DNA of 64,000 nt from Streptomyces echinoruber (GCF_014651135.1 NZ_BMWH01000006.1:211670-275669), one strand, 5' to 3'. Numbered from the stretch's first letter, positions 25,400 to 34,137 are shown. Notes: generated from the sequence alone by a model not told the origin. Made by a program: numbers and translations.

Positions 25400-26743
25400 T
25401 CACTGGGAGAGGATCAGGTTGATCTGGGCGGTGGTCTTCTTCAGGCTGCCCACCGGCGCGCTGCCGTTGTAGACCGCCTGCATGGCCGGCGCCATCAGCG
25501 CGGTCACATCGGCCGCGTAGTCCGTGATCGGGTAGGTGAAGGTCCTGAAGTTTTTCTTGTCGGCGACCGGCCGGGTGAAGGCCGTGACGTCGATGCCCTT
25601 CTTCCGGTAGGCGGCGATCGCGGCCCGGGTGCCTTCGGGCGTGGCCGGGAAGACGATGCCGTAACGGCCCACCGTCTTCTGGCACTTGTCGGACGACAGG
25701 TACTTCACCCACTTGATCGCGCCCGGCTTGTTGCGGGCGTTCCTGGTGATCGAGTCGGCCAGGCCGTTCATCATGGTGGCCCGCTTGCCGCTGGGGCCGA
25801 CCGGCGTGAACGCGGTACCGATCTTGACGCCCTTGAAGCCGTAGTACGTCGATATCATCCAGGCGCCGTCGAAGGCCATCGCGGCCCTGCCGGAGGCCAC
25901 CTGCGCGTTGGCCTGGTTGGCGCCGCCGCTGTAGGCCGTCAGCGGGGCGAGGTATCCCTTCTTCGCCAGGCCGAAGTACCACTTGATGGTGGACTGGAAG
26001 GTCTTGCTGTCGTACTGGTACTTCGTGCCCCACCGTGCCTTGTCGGTGTAGTTCCAGCCGGTGGAGCCGGTGAACGGGCTCCACTGGGTCTGCCCGTCGC
26101 CGTATCCGGCGCCGTTGGTGGCCAGGCCGTACACCTTGACGTGGTTCCTGTCGAAGCCCGGCTCGTCACCGCGGCGGCCCTTGGCGTCGATCGTGAGGTG
26201 GGCGATCGCCTTCTCGAAGCTGCCGCCGTCCTTCGGGTTCCAGTCCAGGCTGTTGAGTTTCTCGGGGGTGAGCCCGGCCTGGTCGGTCATCTTCTTGTTG
26301 TAGAAGAGGGCGACCGTGTCCCAGTCCTTGGGGGCGCCGTAGCGGTGCCCGTCCTGCGCGATCCAGTTGTCGGCCAGCCCCTTCTGGTAGTCGGAGGGGT
26401 TGATGCCGAGGTCGTCCAGCGGCTCGAGCACCTTCAGGTCGGCGAACTGGCCGAACTTCTGGATGTGGTCGGTGAACACGTCCGGCTCGGTGCCCGCGAT
26501 GAAGCTCGCGGTCAGCTTGGTCCAGTAGTCGTCCCAGCCCAGCTGGGTGATCCGGACGTTCAGGCCCGGGTTCTCCTTCTCGAAGCCCTTGGCGCAGGCC
26601 TGGTAGGCGGGCAGCTGGTTGGCGTCCCACAGCCAGTACGTCACCGTGTTCGGCCCGCTGCCCTGGGCGCCATTGCCGTTCGCGCACCCGGTCAGGGACA
26701 GCGCGAGCGCGCCCGTCAGCGCAGCGACTGTACGAATTCGCAT
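25400..26743 (-). CDS. ABC sugar transporter substrate-binding lipoprotein
   Basis: 447 residues. A lipoprotein signal ends in LSLTGCAN (lipobox Cys near residue 21). The mature part has the family-1 extracellular binding protein pattern (VTYWLWDANQLPAYQACAKGFEKENPGLNVRI ... GTEPDVFTDHIQKFGQFADLKVLEPLDD). It captures a carbohydrate outside the membrane for the two permeases encoded upstream in the same operon. Gene order permease-permease-binding protein is the reverse of the usual one. No ATPase is encoded nearby, so a shared MsiK-type ATPase is presumably used. Confidence 0.92.
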   Translation of the reverse strand: MRIRTVAALTGALALSLTGCANGNGAQGSGPNTVTYWLWDANQLPAYQACAKGFEKENPGLNVRITQLGWDDYWTKLTASFIAGTEPDVFTDHIQKFGQFADLKVLEPLDDLGINPSDYQKGLADNWIAQDGHRYGAPKDWDTVALFYNKKMTDQAGLTPEKLNSLDWNPKDGGSFEKAIAHLTIDAKGRRGDEPGFDRNHVKVYGLATNGAGYGDGQTQWSPFTGSTGWNYTDKARWGTKYQYDSKTFQSTIKWYFGLAKKGYLAPLTAYSGGANQANAQVASGRAAMAFDGAWMISTYYGFKGVKIGTAFTPVGPSGKRATMMNGLADSITRNARNKPGAIKWVKYLSSDKCQKTVGRYGIVFPATPEGTRAAIAAYRKKGIDVTAFTRPVADKKNFRTFTYPITDYAADVTALMAPAMQAVYNGSAPVGSLKKTTAQINLILSQ

Positions 26744-26753
26744 GTCTGTCCCC

Positions 26754-27671
26754 TCACTTGATCCCGGTGAAGCCGATGGAACTGACGATCCGGCGGGCGA
26801 AGCAGGCGAAGAGCACCAGCATCGGCAGCGCGGCGATGAGCGTCGCCGCCATCAGACCGGACCAGTCGTAGCCGCTCTGCGGGGTCTGCGCCCGGAAGAT
26901 CGCCAGGGCCACGGTGAGCACCCGCGAGCTGTCGCTGTAGGAGACCATCAGCGGCCAGAAGTAGTCGTTCCAGGACGTGATGTACGTCAGCACGCCCAGC
27001 GTCAGGATCGGGGTGGACGCCATCGGCAGCATCACCTTGAAGAAGACCCGGATCTTCCCGGCGCCGTCCAGCAGCGCCGCCTCCTCCACCTCGCGGGGGA
27101 TGTTCATGAAGAACTGCCGCAGGAAGAAGACCGCGAACGGCGTCATGAACATCGTCGGCAGTGCGATGCCCAGCAGGCTGTCCACCAGGCCGAGTTGCTT
27201 GATGAGCACGAAGTTCGGCAGCAGCGTGAAGATGGACGGCACCATCAGGCCGGCCAGGAACAGCGCGAACACCTTGTCCCGGCCGCGCCAGCGCAGCCGC
27301 GCGAAGGCGTACGCGGCCATCGCGGAGAAGAACACCTGGCAGACGGTGATCAGCGTGGAGACGAACACCGAGTTGAGCAGGTAGCGCCAGAACTTCAGCC
27401 CGCCGCCCGCACCGCCCTGGGCGATCGCCTCAGCGGTGGACTGCAGGCCGAGGGCCCGCTCGAAGCCCCCGAGCGTGAAGTCCACGGGCAGCGGGTCGCC
27501 GGGGTGCGCGGCGAGCGCGGGGTTGGCCGACAGCGCGGTGCGCAGGATCCAGTAGAACGGCAGCAGCGTCACGAGGACGATCGCGCCCATCACCGTCCAG
27601 GCGGCGATCCGGCCGACGGACGGCCTGCGCCGTACGCGCACGGGGGGCGTGGTGGTGGCCACGGCAGCCAT
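26754..27671 (-). CDS. ABC sugar permease, MalG-type
   Basis: 305 residues with six transmembrane segments and the EAA loop EEAALLDGAGKIRVFFKVMLPM that contacts the ATPase. MalG/CUT1 class from its long periplasmic loop before helix 2. The ATG start is chosen because GGGAG lies 9 nt upstream; a TTG three codons earlier is possible. Ten nt separate it from the binding-protein gene and 19 nt from the partner permease. Confidence 0.92.
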   Translation of the reverse strand: MAAVATTTPPVRVRRRPSVGRIAAWTVMGAIVLVTLLPFYWILRTALSANPALAAHPGDPLPVDFTLGGFERALGLQSTAEAIAQGGAGGGLKFWRYLLNSVFVSTLITVCQVFFSAMAAYAFARLRWRGRDKVFALFLAGLMVPSIFTLLPNFVLIKQLGLVDSLLGIALPTMFMTPFAVFFLRQFFMNIPREVEEAALLDGAGKIRVFFKVMLPMASTPILTLGVLTYITSWNDYFWPLMVSYSDSSRVLTVALAIFRAQTPQSGYDWSGLMAATLIAALPMLVLFACFARRIVSSIGFTGIK

Positions 27672-27690
27672 GTCGGTCAACTCCCTTCCG

Positions 27691-28656
27691 TCAGCCGAGG
27701 TCGGTCCGGCCGGCCCGGGTGAGCCGGTACTGGATGATCGTGATCGCGGTCAGCACCACCAGCAGGGCGACCGACATCGCCGAGGCGTAGCCGAACTGGA
27801 AGCGGCCGAAGGCGGCGCCGTAGAGGTAGAACTGGAGCACGTTGGTGGCGTTGGCCGGACCGCCCTGTGTGGTCACGGCGACCGTGTCGAACACCTGGAA
27901 CGAACCGATCACCGTCATGATCAGCACGACCGCCAGCACCGGACGCAGCAGCGGCAGCGTGATCCGCCAGAACATCCGCCACTCGCCGGCGCCGTCCACC
28001 TTCGCCGCCTCGTACATGTCGTTGGGGATGGCCTGCAGACCGGCGAAGAGCAGCAGCGCGGTGTAGCCGACGTGCCGCCACACGTTGATCAGGGCGATCG
28101 TCGGGATGGCCCAGTGCTCGTCGGCGAGGAACGGGATGTGGTCGAAGCCGAGCGCCCCGATGATCTCGTTGCCGATGCCGAGCTGGGTGTCGAGGATCCA
28201 GAGGAAGACGATGCCCGCGACGACGTTCGACAGCAGGTACGGCGCGAGGACGATCCCGCGCAGCACCGCCGACTGCGACAGCCGCTGCAGCAGTACGGCG
28301 ATGGCCAGCGCGGCGACGGTCTGCACCCCGATGTTGATCACCACGTACTCGACGGTGACCCACAGCGAGTTCCAGAAGATGGGGTCGTTGACCATGCGGA
28401 CGTAGTTGTCCAGACCCACCCACTCCGCGGGGGTCAGCAGGTTGTAGCGGGTGAAGCTGAGATAGATGCCCCGCAGCGTCGGCCAGAGCAGGAAGACGAG
28501 GAAGCCCAGCATCGCCGGGGCGACGAACAGCGCCGCCAGGCGCCCGTCGCCCCCGTCCTCGCGCGTCCTCGCCCCGCGTGCCGTCGGTGTGGTCGGGGCT
28601 CCCTCCGCACCGCGCAGCGGCAGACTGGGCGGAGGGCTGCTGGAGGCGATGGTCAT
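27691..28656 (-). CDS. ABC sugar permease, MalF-type
   Basis: 321 residues, six helices after a Pro/Ser/Arg-rich cytoplasmic N-terminus (about 1-45); EAA loop EAAKVDGAGEWRMFWRITLPLL. First gene of the operon permease-permease-binding protein-oxidoreductase. GAGGGAG lies 7 nt before the chosen ATG; an in-frame GTG 42 nt upstream lacks a good site. The operon faces a ROK regulator across 167 bp of AT-richer DNA. Confidence 0.92.
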   Translation of the reverse strand: MTIASSSPPPSLPLRGAEGAPTTPTARGARTREDGGDGRLAALFVAPAMLGFLVFLLWPTLRGIYLSFTRYNLLTPAEWVGLDNYVRMVNDPIFWNSLWVTVEYVVINIGVQTVAALAIAVLLQRLSQSAVLRGIVLAPYLLSNVVAGIVFLWILDTQLGIGNEIIGALGFDHIPFLADEHWAIPTIALINVWRHVGYTALLLFAGLQAIPNDMYEAAKVDGAGEWRMFWRITLPLLRPVLAVVLIMTVIGSFQVFDTVAVTTQGGPANATNVLQFYLYGAAFGRFQFGYASAMSVALLVVLTAITIIQYRLTRAGRTDLG

Positions 28657-28704
28657 CGGTGACTCCCTCGTCCGCGGCGGCTCGTCCTGGATGGCCACTT
28701 ACTT

Positions 28705-28730
28705 TCAGTGCGGAAGAATCAACGCGTCAA
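28705..28730 (-). promoter_or_regulatory. Putative promoter of the ABC sugar operon
   Basis: On the minus strand TTGACG (28730-28725) is followed after 18 nt by GAAAGT, 50-80 nt upstream of the first permease gene. The -35 is good and the -10 weak. Confidence 0.4.
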
Positions 28731-28745
28731 GAGGTGTGCAGAAAT

Positions 28746-28800
28746 CTTTCGTCTCGGAGGATTCCGGCCTTACAGTGACCTCGTTGATTTCGTGACGAAA
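28746..28800. promoter_or_regulatory. Candidate ROK operator: perfect 13-bp palindrome plus distal half-site
   Basis: TTTCGT-G-ACGAAA at 28788-28800 is a perfect dyad, 23 nt before the ROK start codon. A second half-site CTTTCGTC lies at 28746-28753, 41 nt away, toward the permease operon. A paired arrangement between divergent regulator and target operon is what a looping or dual-control repressor would need. Assignment to the ROK protein is inference. Confidence 0.55.
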
Positions 28801-28823
28801 AAAATTGGGGGAGTGCGACGTCC

Positions 28824-29984
28824 ATGACCGCACGCATGGCCAGCTGGCTGCCGCTGAGCCCGGGCGAACGCGCGGTGGCGATCGAGGTGCTGGTGCACGG
28901 GCCGCTGTCGCGCACCGAGCTCGCCCGGCGGCTCGGCCTGTCGGCCGGCAGCCTCACCCGGCTCACCAAGCCGCTGATCGAGTCCGGCCTGCTCGTCGAG
29001 ACGCCCGAGAACGGCGCCCCGGCCGCCGGCCGCCAGGGGCGCCCCTCGCAGCCGCTCGACGTCGTCGCCGACTCCCGCTTCTTCGTCGGCTTCAAGGTCA
29101 CCGAGGACATGGTCTACGGCGTCGTCACCACGCTGCGCAGCGACATCGTCGCCCGCCTCGACCGCCCCCTGACCACCCACGACCCCGGCCGGGTGGCCGA
29201 CCTGCTGGCCGCGATGACCGGCGAGCTGGCTGCCGGTTTCCCGCCCTTGGGGGGCGTCGGCATCGGCGTGGGCGGACTGGTGCGGGAGCGGTCGGTGGTC
29301 GCCGAGTCGCCCTTCCTGCACTGGCGCGACGTACCGCTGGCCGCACTGGTGGAGGAGCGCACCGGGCTGCCGGCCGTCGTGGAGAACGACGTCGCCGCCC
29401 TGGTCGAGGCCGAGACCTGGTTCGGCGCCGGCCGCGGCCTGGACCGGTTCGTCGTGCTGACCATCGGCGCCGGCCTCGGCTACGGGCTGGTGCTGGGCGG
29501 CAGGCGGGTGCCCTGCGCCGAGGAGGACCGCGGGTTCGGGCGGCACTGGATCATCGATCCGTACGGCCCGCTCACCCCCACCGGCGAGCGCGGCAGCGCC
29601 GTCTCCCTGCTGACCATCCCCAGCATCCGCTACCAGGTTCAGGCCGCCACCGGCCGGGAGACGACCTACGAGGAGATCCTCGCCGGCGCCGCCGCCGGTG
29701 AACCCATGGCCGCCCGGGTCGTCGGCGAGGCGGCCCGGGCCCTGGGCATCCTCGTCGCCCAGATCGCCAACTTCGTCATGCCGCAGAAGATCCTGCTGGC
29801 CGGTGAGGGCGTGGGGCTGATGGACGTGGCCGGCGACACGGTGCGCACCACGCTGCGCGCGCACCGTCATCCGATGGCCGCACCCGTCGACCTGGAGGTC
29901 AGGGTCTCCGACTTCCACGACTGGGCGCGCGGCGCCGCCGTGCTGGCCATCCAGGTTCTGGTGCTCGGCGCCGTGGAGGCGTGA
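28824..29984 (+). CDS. ROK-family transcriptional regulator
   Basis: 386 residues. N-terminal winged HTH (about 15-75: GPLSRTELARRLGLSAGSLTRLTKPLIESGLLVE), then a ROK sugar-kinase-like domain (about 95-386) with VGIGVGGLV, ENDVAALVEAETWFG and a GAGLGYGLVLGG segment. The usual ExGH and CxCGxxGC zinc motifs are not evident (EDRGFGRHW replaces them), so it probably senses rather than phosphorylates a sugar. It is divergent from the ABC sugar operon, the likely target. Confidence 0.9.
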   Translation: MTARMASWLPLSPGERAVAIEVLVHGPLSRTELARRLGLSAGSLTRLTKPLIESGLLVETPENGAPAAGRQGRPSQPLDVVADSRFFVGFKVTEDMVYGVVTTLRSDIVARLDRPLTTHDPGRVADLLAAMTGELAAGFPPLGGVGIGVGGLVRERSVVAESPFLHWRDVPLAALVEERTGLPAVVENDVAALVEAETWFGAGRGLDRFVVLTIGAGLGYGLVLGGRRVPCAEEDRGFGRHWIIDPYGPLTPTGERGSAVSLLTIPSIRYQVQAATGRETTYEEILAGAAAGEPMAARVVGEAARALGILVAQIANFVMPQKILLAGEGVGLMDVAGDTVRTTLRAHRHPMAAPVDLEVRVSDFHDWARGAAVLAIQVLVLGAVEA

Positions 29985-30104
29985 CCTGCGCAACTCCCGC
30001 CGGGGACAAGCCCGTGGGACGTGAGCAGCGACACGTCCGCGATATCCGTGTTGTTCGGTTTTTACTCACTCCGCCTTCACGCCGGGCCCCGTATGCTTCA
30101 CAGC

Positions 30105-30278
30105 ATGTCCACCACTCCTGAACCCGTCTCCGAGCGATCGGCTGCCGAGGTCAACGAGGAGATCCGGGCCCTGTGGCTCCGGTCGGGCGGGACACTGAGC
30201 GTCGAGCAGCGCGAGGAGTACCGGCGGCTCGTCCTGGAATGGGCGGCCGCCCTGCCGCGCCCGGCGAAGGCCGCCTGA
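30105..30278 (+). CDS. Small helical protein, 57 aa, leaderless
   Basis: Short, hydrophilic and helix-rich: EVNEEIRALWLRSGGTLSVEQREEYRRLVLEWAAAL. Such proteins are widespread in Streptomyces and unassigned. A TATGCT -10 element at 30092-30097 ends 7 nt before the ATG and there is no SD, so translation of a leaderless mRNA is the natural reading. A hairpin immediately follows the stop. Confidence 0.72.
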   Translation: MSTTPEPVSERSAAEVNEEIRALWLRSGGTLSVEQREEYRRLVLEWAAALPRPAKAA

Positions 30279-30283
30279 CCGCC

Positions 30284-30318
30284 TACCCCGCCCCGGCCCG
30301 GATTTCCGCGGCGGGGTA
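30284..30318 (+). terminator. Hairpin terminator after the 57-aa gene
   Basis: TACCCCGCC and GGCGGGGTA form a 9-bp stem starting 6 nt after the stop codon, with a GC-rich 17-nt loop and no T-tract. The remaining 190 bp up to the protease stop hold nothing else visible. Confidence 0.65.
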
Positions 30319-30506
30319 CCCCCTGAGCGGGCCGGCGCCCTTCTCGCGCGGCCCCCGCCGTCCGCCGCGGCGTCGTGAACTCCTTCGATTCCTTTCGATC
30401 ACTCTCGATCACTTCGGCGGTCCGCCGCCCGGCCGCCCCGCCGTGTCGGCGCGAGCCGGGCCGGTGCCGTTCCCCCGGCGCCGTTCCCGGCCGGCCCGGC
30501 GGCCCG

Positions 30507-31889
30507 TCACCCCCACATCGTCGAGTAGTGGCGCCGGAAGTCCCTGCGGTCCTGCTCCGCGCGGATGTACCGGGTCGCCACCAGCGCGATCAGGCTGCCC
30601 GCGATCACCAGCAGCCCGGGGCCGGCGTTGCGGCGGTCGGTGAGGCGGGACAGCAGCGTGGTGCCCGACGCGCCGCCCGTCATCGGCGCCGTCGCACCGG
30701 GCGCGGCCGAGCCGGGGGCCGCCGCGCCGCCCTGCGCGCCCGAGGAGCCGGGCGTGGCGGAGGGCGAGCCGGTCCGGCCGGTGGTCTCCTGGGCCGAGAC
30801 GATCAGTTTCACGCCGAGCGCGGACAGTGCCTTGGTCACCGGCTGGAAGAACGTCGTCCCGCCGCTCGCGCAGTCGCCGCTGCCGCCCGAGGTCACCCCG
30901 AGGGCGATCCCCTCGGAGAACAACGGGCCGCCGCTGTCGCCGGGTTCGGCGCACACCGTGGTCTGGATCAGGCCGGTGACGGTGCCCTCCGGGTAGTTCA
31001 CGGTCGCGTCCAGCCCGGTCACCTCGCCGTCGTGCAGCCCGCTGGTGCTGCCGCTGCGGAACACCCGCTGCCCCACGGCCGCCTCGCCGGCCCCGGTGAT
31101 GCGTACGCCCTTGCCGCCGCCGACCGCCACCACGTCGGCCCCGTCGCCGGCCCGGCCGTCGGCGTACTGCACGAGGGAGAAGTCGCTGCCGGGAAACGTG
31201 CCGGCGACCGTCTTGCCGAGCTGCCGCGCGCCCTGGTTGTCGGCGAACCAGATCGAGCCGGTGGGCCCGCAGTGCCCGGCGGTGAGGATGAAGTCGCTGC
31301 GCCCGTCGGTGACGTTGAAGCCGGCCGAGCAGCGCCCGTTCGTGGACAGGATGGGCTGCGCTCCGTTGAGCCGGGTGGTGAAGGCGCCCCGGGTGCGCTC
31401 CATGCGGACGTAGCCGCCGATGCCGTGGGCGACACGGGTCAGCCGGGACCAGTCGGCGGCGGAGACGGTCCGGTCGCCTTGCACCACCACCTCGTTGGTC
31501 CGGTAGTCCACCGACCAGGCCGTGCCCGCCACCCGGGGTGCGGCCCGCAACGCGGCCGCCGCCGCCTTGAGTTGGCGCATGCTGTGGTGCACCATCTTCG
31601 CCTCGGCCCCGGCCTGCCGCACCTGTGCCGCCGCACGGGCGTCGGTGACGGCGACGACCGGCCGCCCGTCGGCGGCGATCCAGGTGCCCGCCGTGCGGTC
31701 CGTGCCGAGCCGGGAGACGAGCTGCTCGCCGACGCCGGCGGCCGGCTTCGCCAGGGTGCGCGGAGCGGCGGTGGTGCCGGGCGGTTCACTCGCCACGGCC
31801 TGGGTGACCATCACGCCCCCGAGCAGGAGTCCGCCGACGGCCGCCAGCCGTACCACTCGCTTGACGAACCGTCGTCGTGCGTGCCTCAT
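30507..31889 (-). CDS. Membrane-anchored S1 (streptogrisin-like) serine protease
   Basis: 460 residues: signal peptide (about 1-33), a prodomain-like region (about 35-155), a trypsin-like catalytic domain with the triad His in LTAGHCGPTG, Asp in GSDFSLVQY and Ser in EPGDSGGPLFSEG, then a Gly/Ala/Pro/Ser linker and one C-terminal transmembrane helix (GLLVIAGSLIALVATRYI) followed by a basic cytoplasmic tail. Secreted streptogrisins lack this anchor, so the enzyme probably stays on the cell surface. No LPXTG-type sorting motif is present. GGGAG lies 8 nt before the ATG. Confidence 0.9.
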   Translation of the reverse strand: MRHARRRFVKRVVRLAAVGGLLLGGVMVTQAVASEPPGTTAAPRTLAKPAAGVGEQLVSRLGTDRTAGTWIAADGRPVVAVTDARAAAQVRQAGAEAKMVHHSMRQLKAAAAALRAAPRVAGTAWSVDYRTNEVVVQGDRTVSAADWSRLTRVAHGIGGYVRMERTRGAFTTRLNGAQPILSTNGRCSAGFNVTDGRSDFILTAGHCGPTGSIWFADNQGARQLGKTVAGTFPGSDFSLVQYADGRAGDGADVVAVGGGKGVRITGAGEAAVGQRVFRSGSTSGLHDGEVTGLDATVNYPEGTVTGLIQTTVCAEPGDSGGPLFSEGIALGVTSGGSGDCASGGTTFFQPVTKALSALGVKLIVSAQETTGRTGSPSATPGSSGAQGGAAAPGSAAPGATAPMTGGASGTTLLSRLTDRRNAGPGLLVIAGSLIALVATRYIRAEQDRRDFRRHYSTMWG

Positions 31890-32042
31890 GGATGGCTCCC
31901 GAACCTGCGAACGTGCGGCGTCGACACCGCGGGGCACTCCGGTCGTCGAGCGCCCCTCACCTCCATACGTGCCGGAACGCGGGCGTGTTCAGCGCGCGGG
32001 TCTTCATCGCGGCACGTGCGGGCACGGGTGTTGCGCGCGCAC

Positions 32043-33197
32043 TCACAGGTGTTGGGCGCGTACCGGGGCGGGCCCGGAACCGACGCGGTGGCCGGGGAGC
32101 GCTTCCCGGGCCGCCCCGGGCTCGGTCGCGACCGGGCCCAGGCGGTACCAGCTGCGCCGGTCGCCCCAGACGGAGTCGGGGCCGACGTAGGGCCGCAGCA
32201 GCGCGGTCAGGGCCGCCTCGCCGCGGCCGTTGAGCTCGTCGGAGGCGAGCTTGCGGGCGATGCCGGCGAGGAAGTCGGCGAGTTGGACGCGGGCGTCCCG
32301 GCGGGAGTCGACGAGCCGCAGCCCGGCCAGCGGGATCCCGGCCCGCCGGGCCTCGTGCACGATCCGGGCGACGCGGTCCGGGGTCAGTACGTTCTGCTCG
32401 TCGTGCACGAGCCGCACGGCACGGCCGTCCGCGCTCCAGTGGGCGGCGGTGCGCAGCAGGGCGGGCACCAACGGGTTGAGGACGGGCACGGCCGTCCGCG
32501 GGGCGAGCACCAGACCCGAGCGGACCGCCCCCGCGCGCGGGCGCGCCGCCGCGAGCCGGGCCAGGACGTCCGCCGCCTCCGCGCTGGCCCGGGTGCGGTC
32601 GAGCGCGCCGAGCGCGTGGAAGAAGTTCTCGACCGGCGCCGCCGGGTCGCCGGCGTTGCGGCCGCGCAGCAGTCCGTTCGACGCCGCCAGGAAGCGTCGC
32701 CACGCGCTCTCCCCGAAGACCTCCGCACCCGCCCGGAACAGGGCCGCCGCGTCGAGGACCTCCGGGCCCGCCCGGAACGGGGCCGCCGCGTCCGCCGCCC
32801 CGCCGAGCAGCAGCGTCACCGCCCGCTCGACGACGAAGAACGCCTTCTCCGTCAGGTCCACATGGGCCCGCCCGTGCAGCGGGCCGCTGGGGGAGAGGAA
32901 CCACTCCAGCACCGCCCGGTGCTTCTCCCGCAACAGGTGGGTGGCCTTGTACTCCTCCGCCGGCGAGCGGATCCGGTCCCGGACCTCCTGCACGTACGCC
33001 GCCGCCTCGGCGAGCGGCATGCACACGCTGGCGTGGGCGAAGACGTCGGTGTTGCCGGTGGTGAGGTTCTCCCCGTCCGAGCCGGACTCGTCGCACGCCA
33101 CCTCCGCGGCGCCCGGCGGTGTCCCGCCGCCGTTCGCCGCCCGTACCGCGTCCCCGTCTTCCCCGCCGTCTCCGTCGTCCCCGTTGTTCGTGCTCAC
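32043..33197 (-). CDS. DUF3800-domain protein
   Basis: 384 residues with the RNase H-like DUF3800 signature: VACDESGSDGENL near residue 25 (Asp-Glu-Ser), HDEQNVLTPDRVARIV and a final acidic motif VDSRRDARVQLADFLAGIARK. Some family members are toxins or phage-defence effectors, most are unassigned. The N-terminus before the domain is an Asp/Gly-rich, low-complexity stretch (NNGDDGDGGEDGD). GTG with AGGGAG 7 nt upstream. No antitoxin-like or phage-related partner is seen beside it. Confidence 0.75.
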   Translation of the reverse strand: MSTNNGDDGDGGEDGDAVRAANGGGTPPGAAEVACDESGSDGENLTTGNTDVFAHASVCMPLAEAAAYVQEVRDRIRSPAEEYKATHLLREKHRAVLEWFLSPSGPLHGRAHVDLTEKAFFVVERAVTLLLGGAADAAAPFRAGPEVLDAAALFRAGAEVFGESAWRRFLAASNGLLRGRNAGDPAAPVENFFHALGALDRTRASAEAADVLARLAAARPRAGAVRSGLVLAPRTAVPVLNPLVPALLRTAAHWSADGRAVRLVHDEQNVLTPDRVARIVHEARRAGIPLAGLRLVDSRRDARVQLADFLAGIARKLASDELNGRGEAALTALLRPYVGPDSVWGDRRSWYRLGPVATEPGAAREALPGHRVGSGPAPVRAQHL

Positions 33198-33580
33198 ACC
33201 GCAGCTCCCTGTCGCCCGTGCCGTCTTACAGGATGATCCCCCGAAAGAGGGCGGGCGACCCCGGTGAAGGGCCCGTTCGCGGGCGGCGGGCACGCCGGAG
33301 GCGTCCTCGGGGAGCCGTCGGCCGTACGGCACGGCGGGCCACGCGCGCCGGCTCCGCGCCGTCCCGGCGCGCTCCCGTCACCGCCGCGTCCCCGGATGCG
33401 GGTGCCGCGGGTGCCGTCGGGCGGAACTCCGCCGACCGCGCGCACCGTTGGCGCGTGGCGGCCCGGCGTGCCGGTGCTCCCGCGGTACCGTCGTCGTCAA
33501 CTCCCCGACGGGACGGCGGCGTTGTGCGGACACGGCGCGGCACCGCGCCACGGGAGCCTGGGGGCGGACGGAGAAAGCCG
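33198..33580. other. Intergenic region, nothing convincing
   Basis: About 380 bp of very GC-rich sequence between the DUF3800 and zinc-ribbon/OB-fold genes, both on the minus strand. It should contain the DUF3800 promoter, but no recognisable -35/-10 pair, repeat or RNA was found; open frames on both strands look random. Confidence 0.5.
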
Positions 33581-33994
33581 TCAGCTCCAGGCGCGGTAGG
33601 GCTCGTCGACCAGCTGGAAGACCGGCTCGCCGCGCACCGGGTCCTTGGCGGTGGACAGCCGCACCCGGTCCCCGCAGTGGATGCCGACGGGGGGACCCAT
33701 CACGCGGCCGCGGACGACGAAGCCCTCGGCCATCTCGATCAGCGACACGTTGCGCGCGGCGGGCGTGTTGCGGTGCACCACCGTGGAGTGGCGGACCGTG
33801 CCGGTGCCCGCACTGCGCTCCGTGCGCAGGTCGCTGCCCCGGCACACCGGGCACAGCACGCGGTGGTACATCGCGGTGCCGCACCAGGTGCAGCGCTGGT
33901 AGTACAGGGCCTCCCCGCCGGGGGCCTCGGGCTCGAGGACGCCCGCCGGGGCGCCGGCTGCCGGGTGCGCGGCATGTGCTGAGTGCTGGTACAC
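33581..33994 (-). CDS. Zn-ribbon/OB-fold (DUF35) protein
   Basis: 137 residues. An N-terminal rubredoxin-like zinc ribbon with two Cys pairs (QRCTWCGTAMYHRVLCPVCRG) is followed by an OB-fold (STVVHRNTPAARNVSLIEMAEGFVVRGRVMGPPVGIHCGDRVRL). DUF35 proteins bind acyl-CoA and usually work with a thiolase-like enzyme in lipid, steroid or isoprenoid-type catabolism. None is adjacent here, so the partner must be elsewhere. GTG with AGGGAG 9 nt upstream. A palindrome in its promoter matches that of the upstream TetR gene. Confidence 0.85.
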   Translation of the reverse strand: MYQHSAHAAHPAAGAPAGVLEPEAPGGEALYYQRCTWCGTAMYHRVLCPVCRGSDLRTERSAGTGTVRHSTVVHRNTPAARNVSLIEMAEGFVVRGRVMGPPVGIHCGDRVRLSTAKDPVRGEPVFQLVDEPYRAWS

Positions 33995-34110
33995 GCTGGT
34001 CAACTCCCTGTCCTGGCGCGGATGATCGCCTGCGCTCGGCCGGAATCCCGCGTGCGCGGTCACCCGTGCACGCACGTGCGCGGCTGGCGTGCCACCGTGC
34101 ACGAGGTCAG

Positions 34111-34137
34111 AGTATGGCACGCAGTGCCACTCGTAAA
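34111..34137 (-). promoter_or_regulatory. DUF35 promoter with embedded TetR-type operator
   Basis: On the minus strand TTTACG (34137-34132) and CATACT (34116-34111) are 15 nt apart. The perfect 6-3-6 palindrome TGGCAC-GCA-GTGCCA (34115-34129) lies in the spacer and runs into the -10. A bound repressor would block polymerase. The same palindrome recurs upstream of the TetR gene. The predicted leader is about 110 nt. Confidence 0.65.

Noticed and set aside
32043..33197. Toxin-antitoxin or phage-defence island around the DUF3800 gene
   Set aside because: The neighbours are a protease and a DUF35/TetR pair, with no nuclease, helicase or methylase partners.
33198..33580. Possible extra genes on either strand
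   Set aside because: The frames lack start signals and show antisense-like composition.
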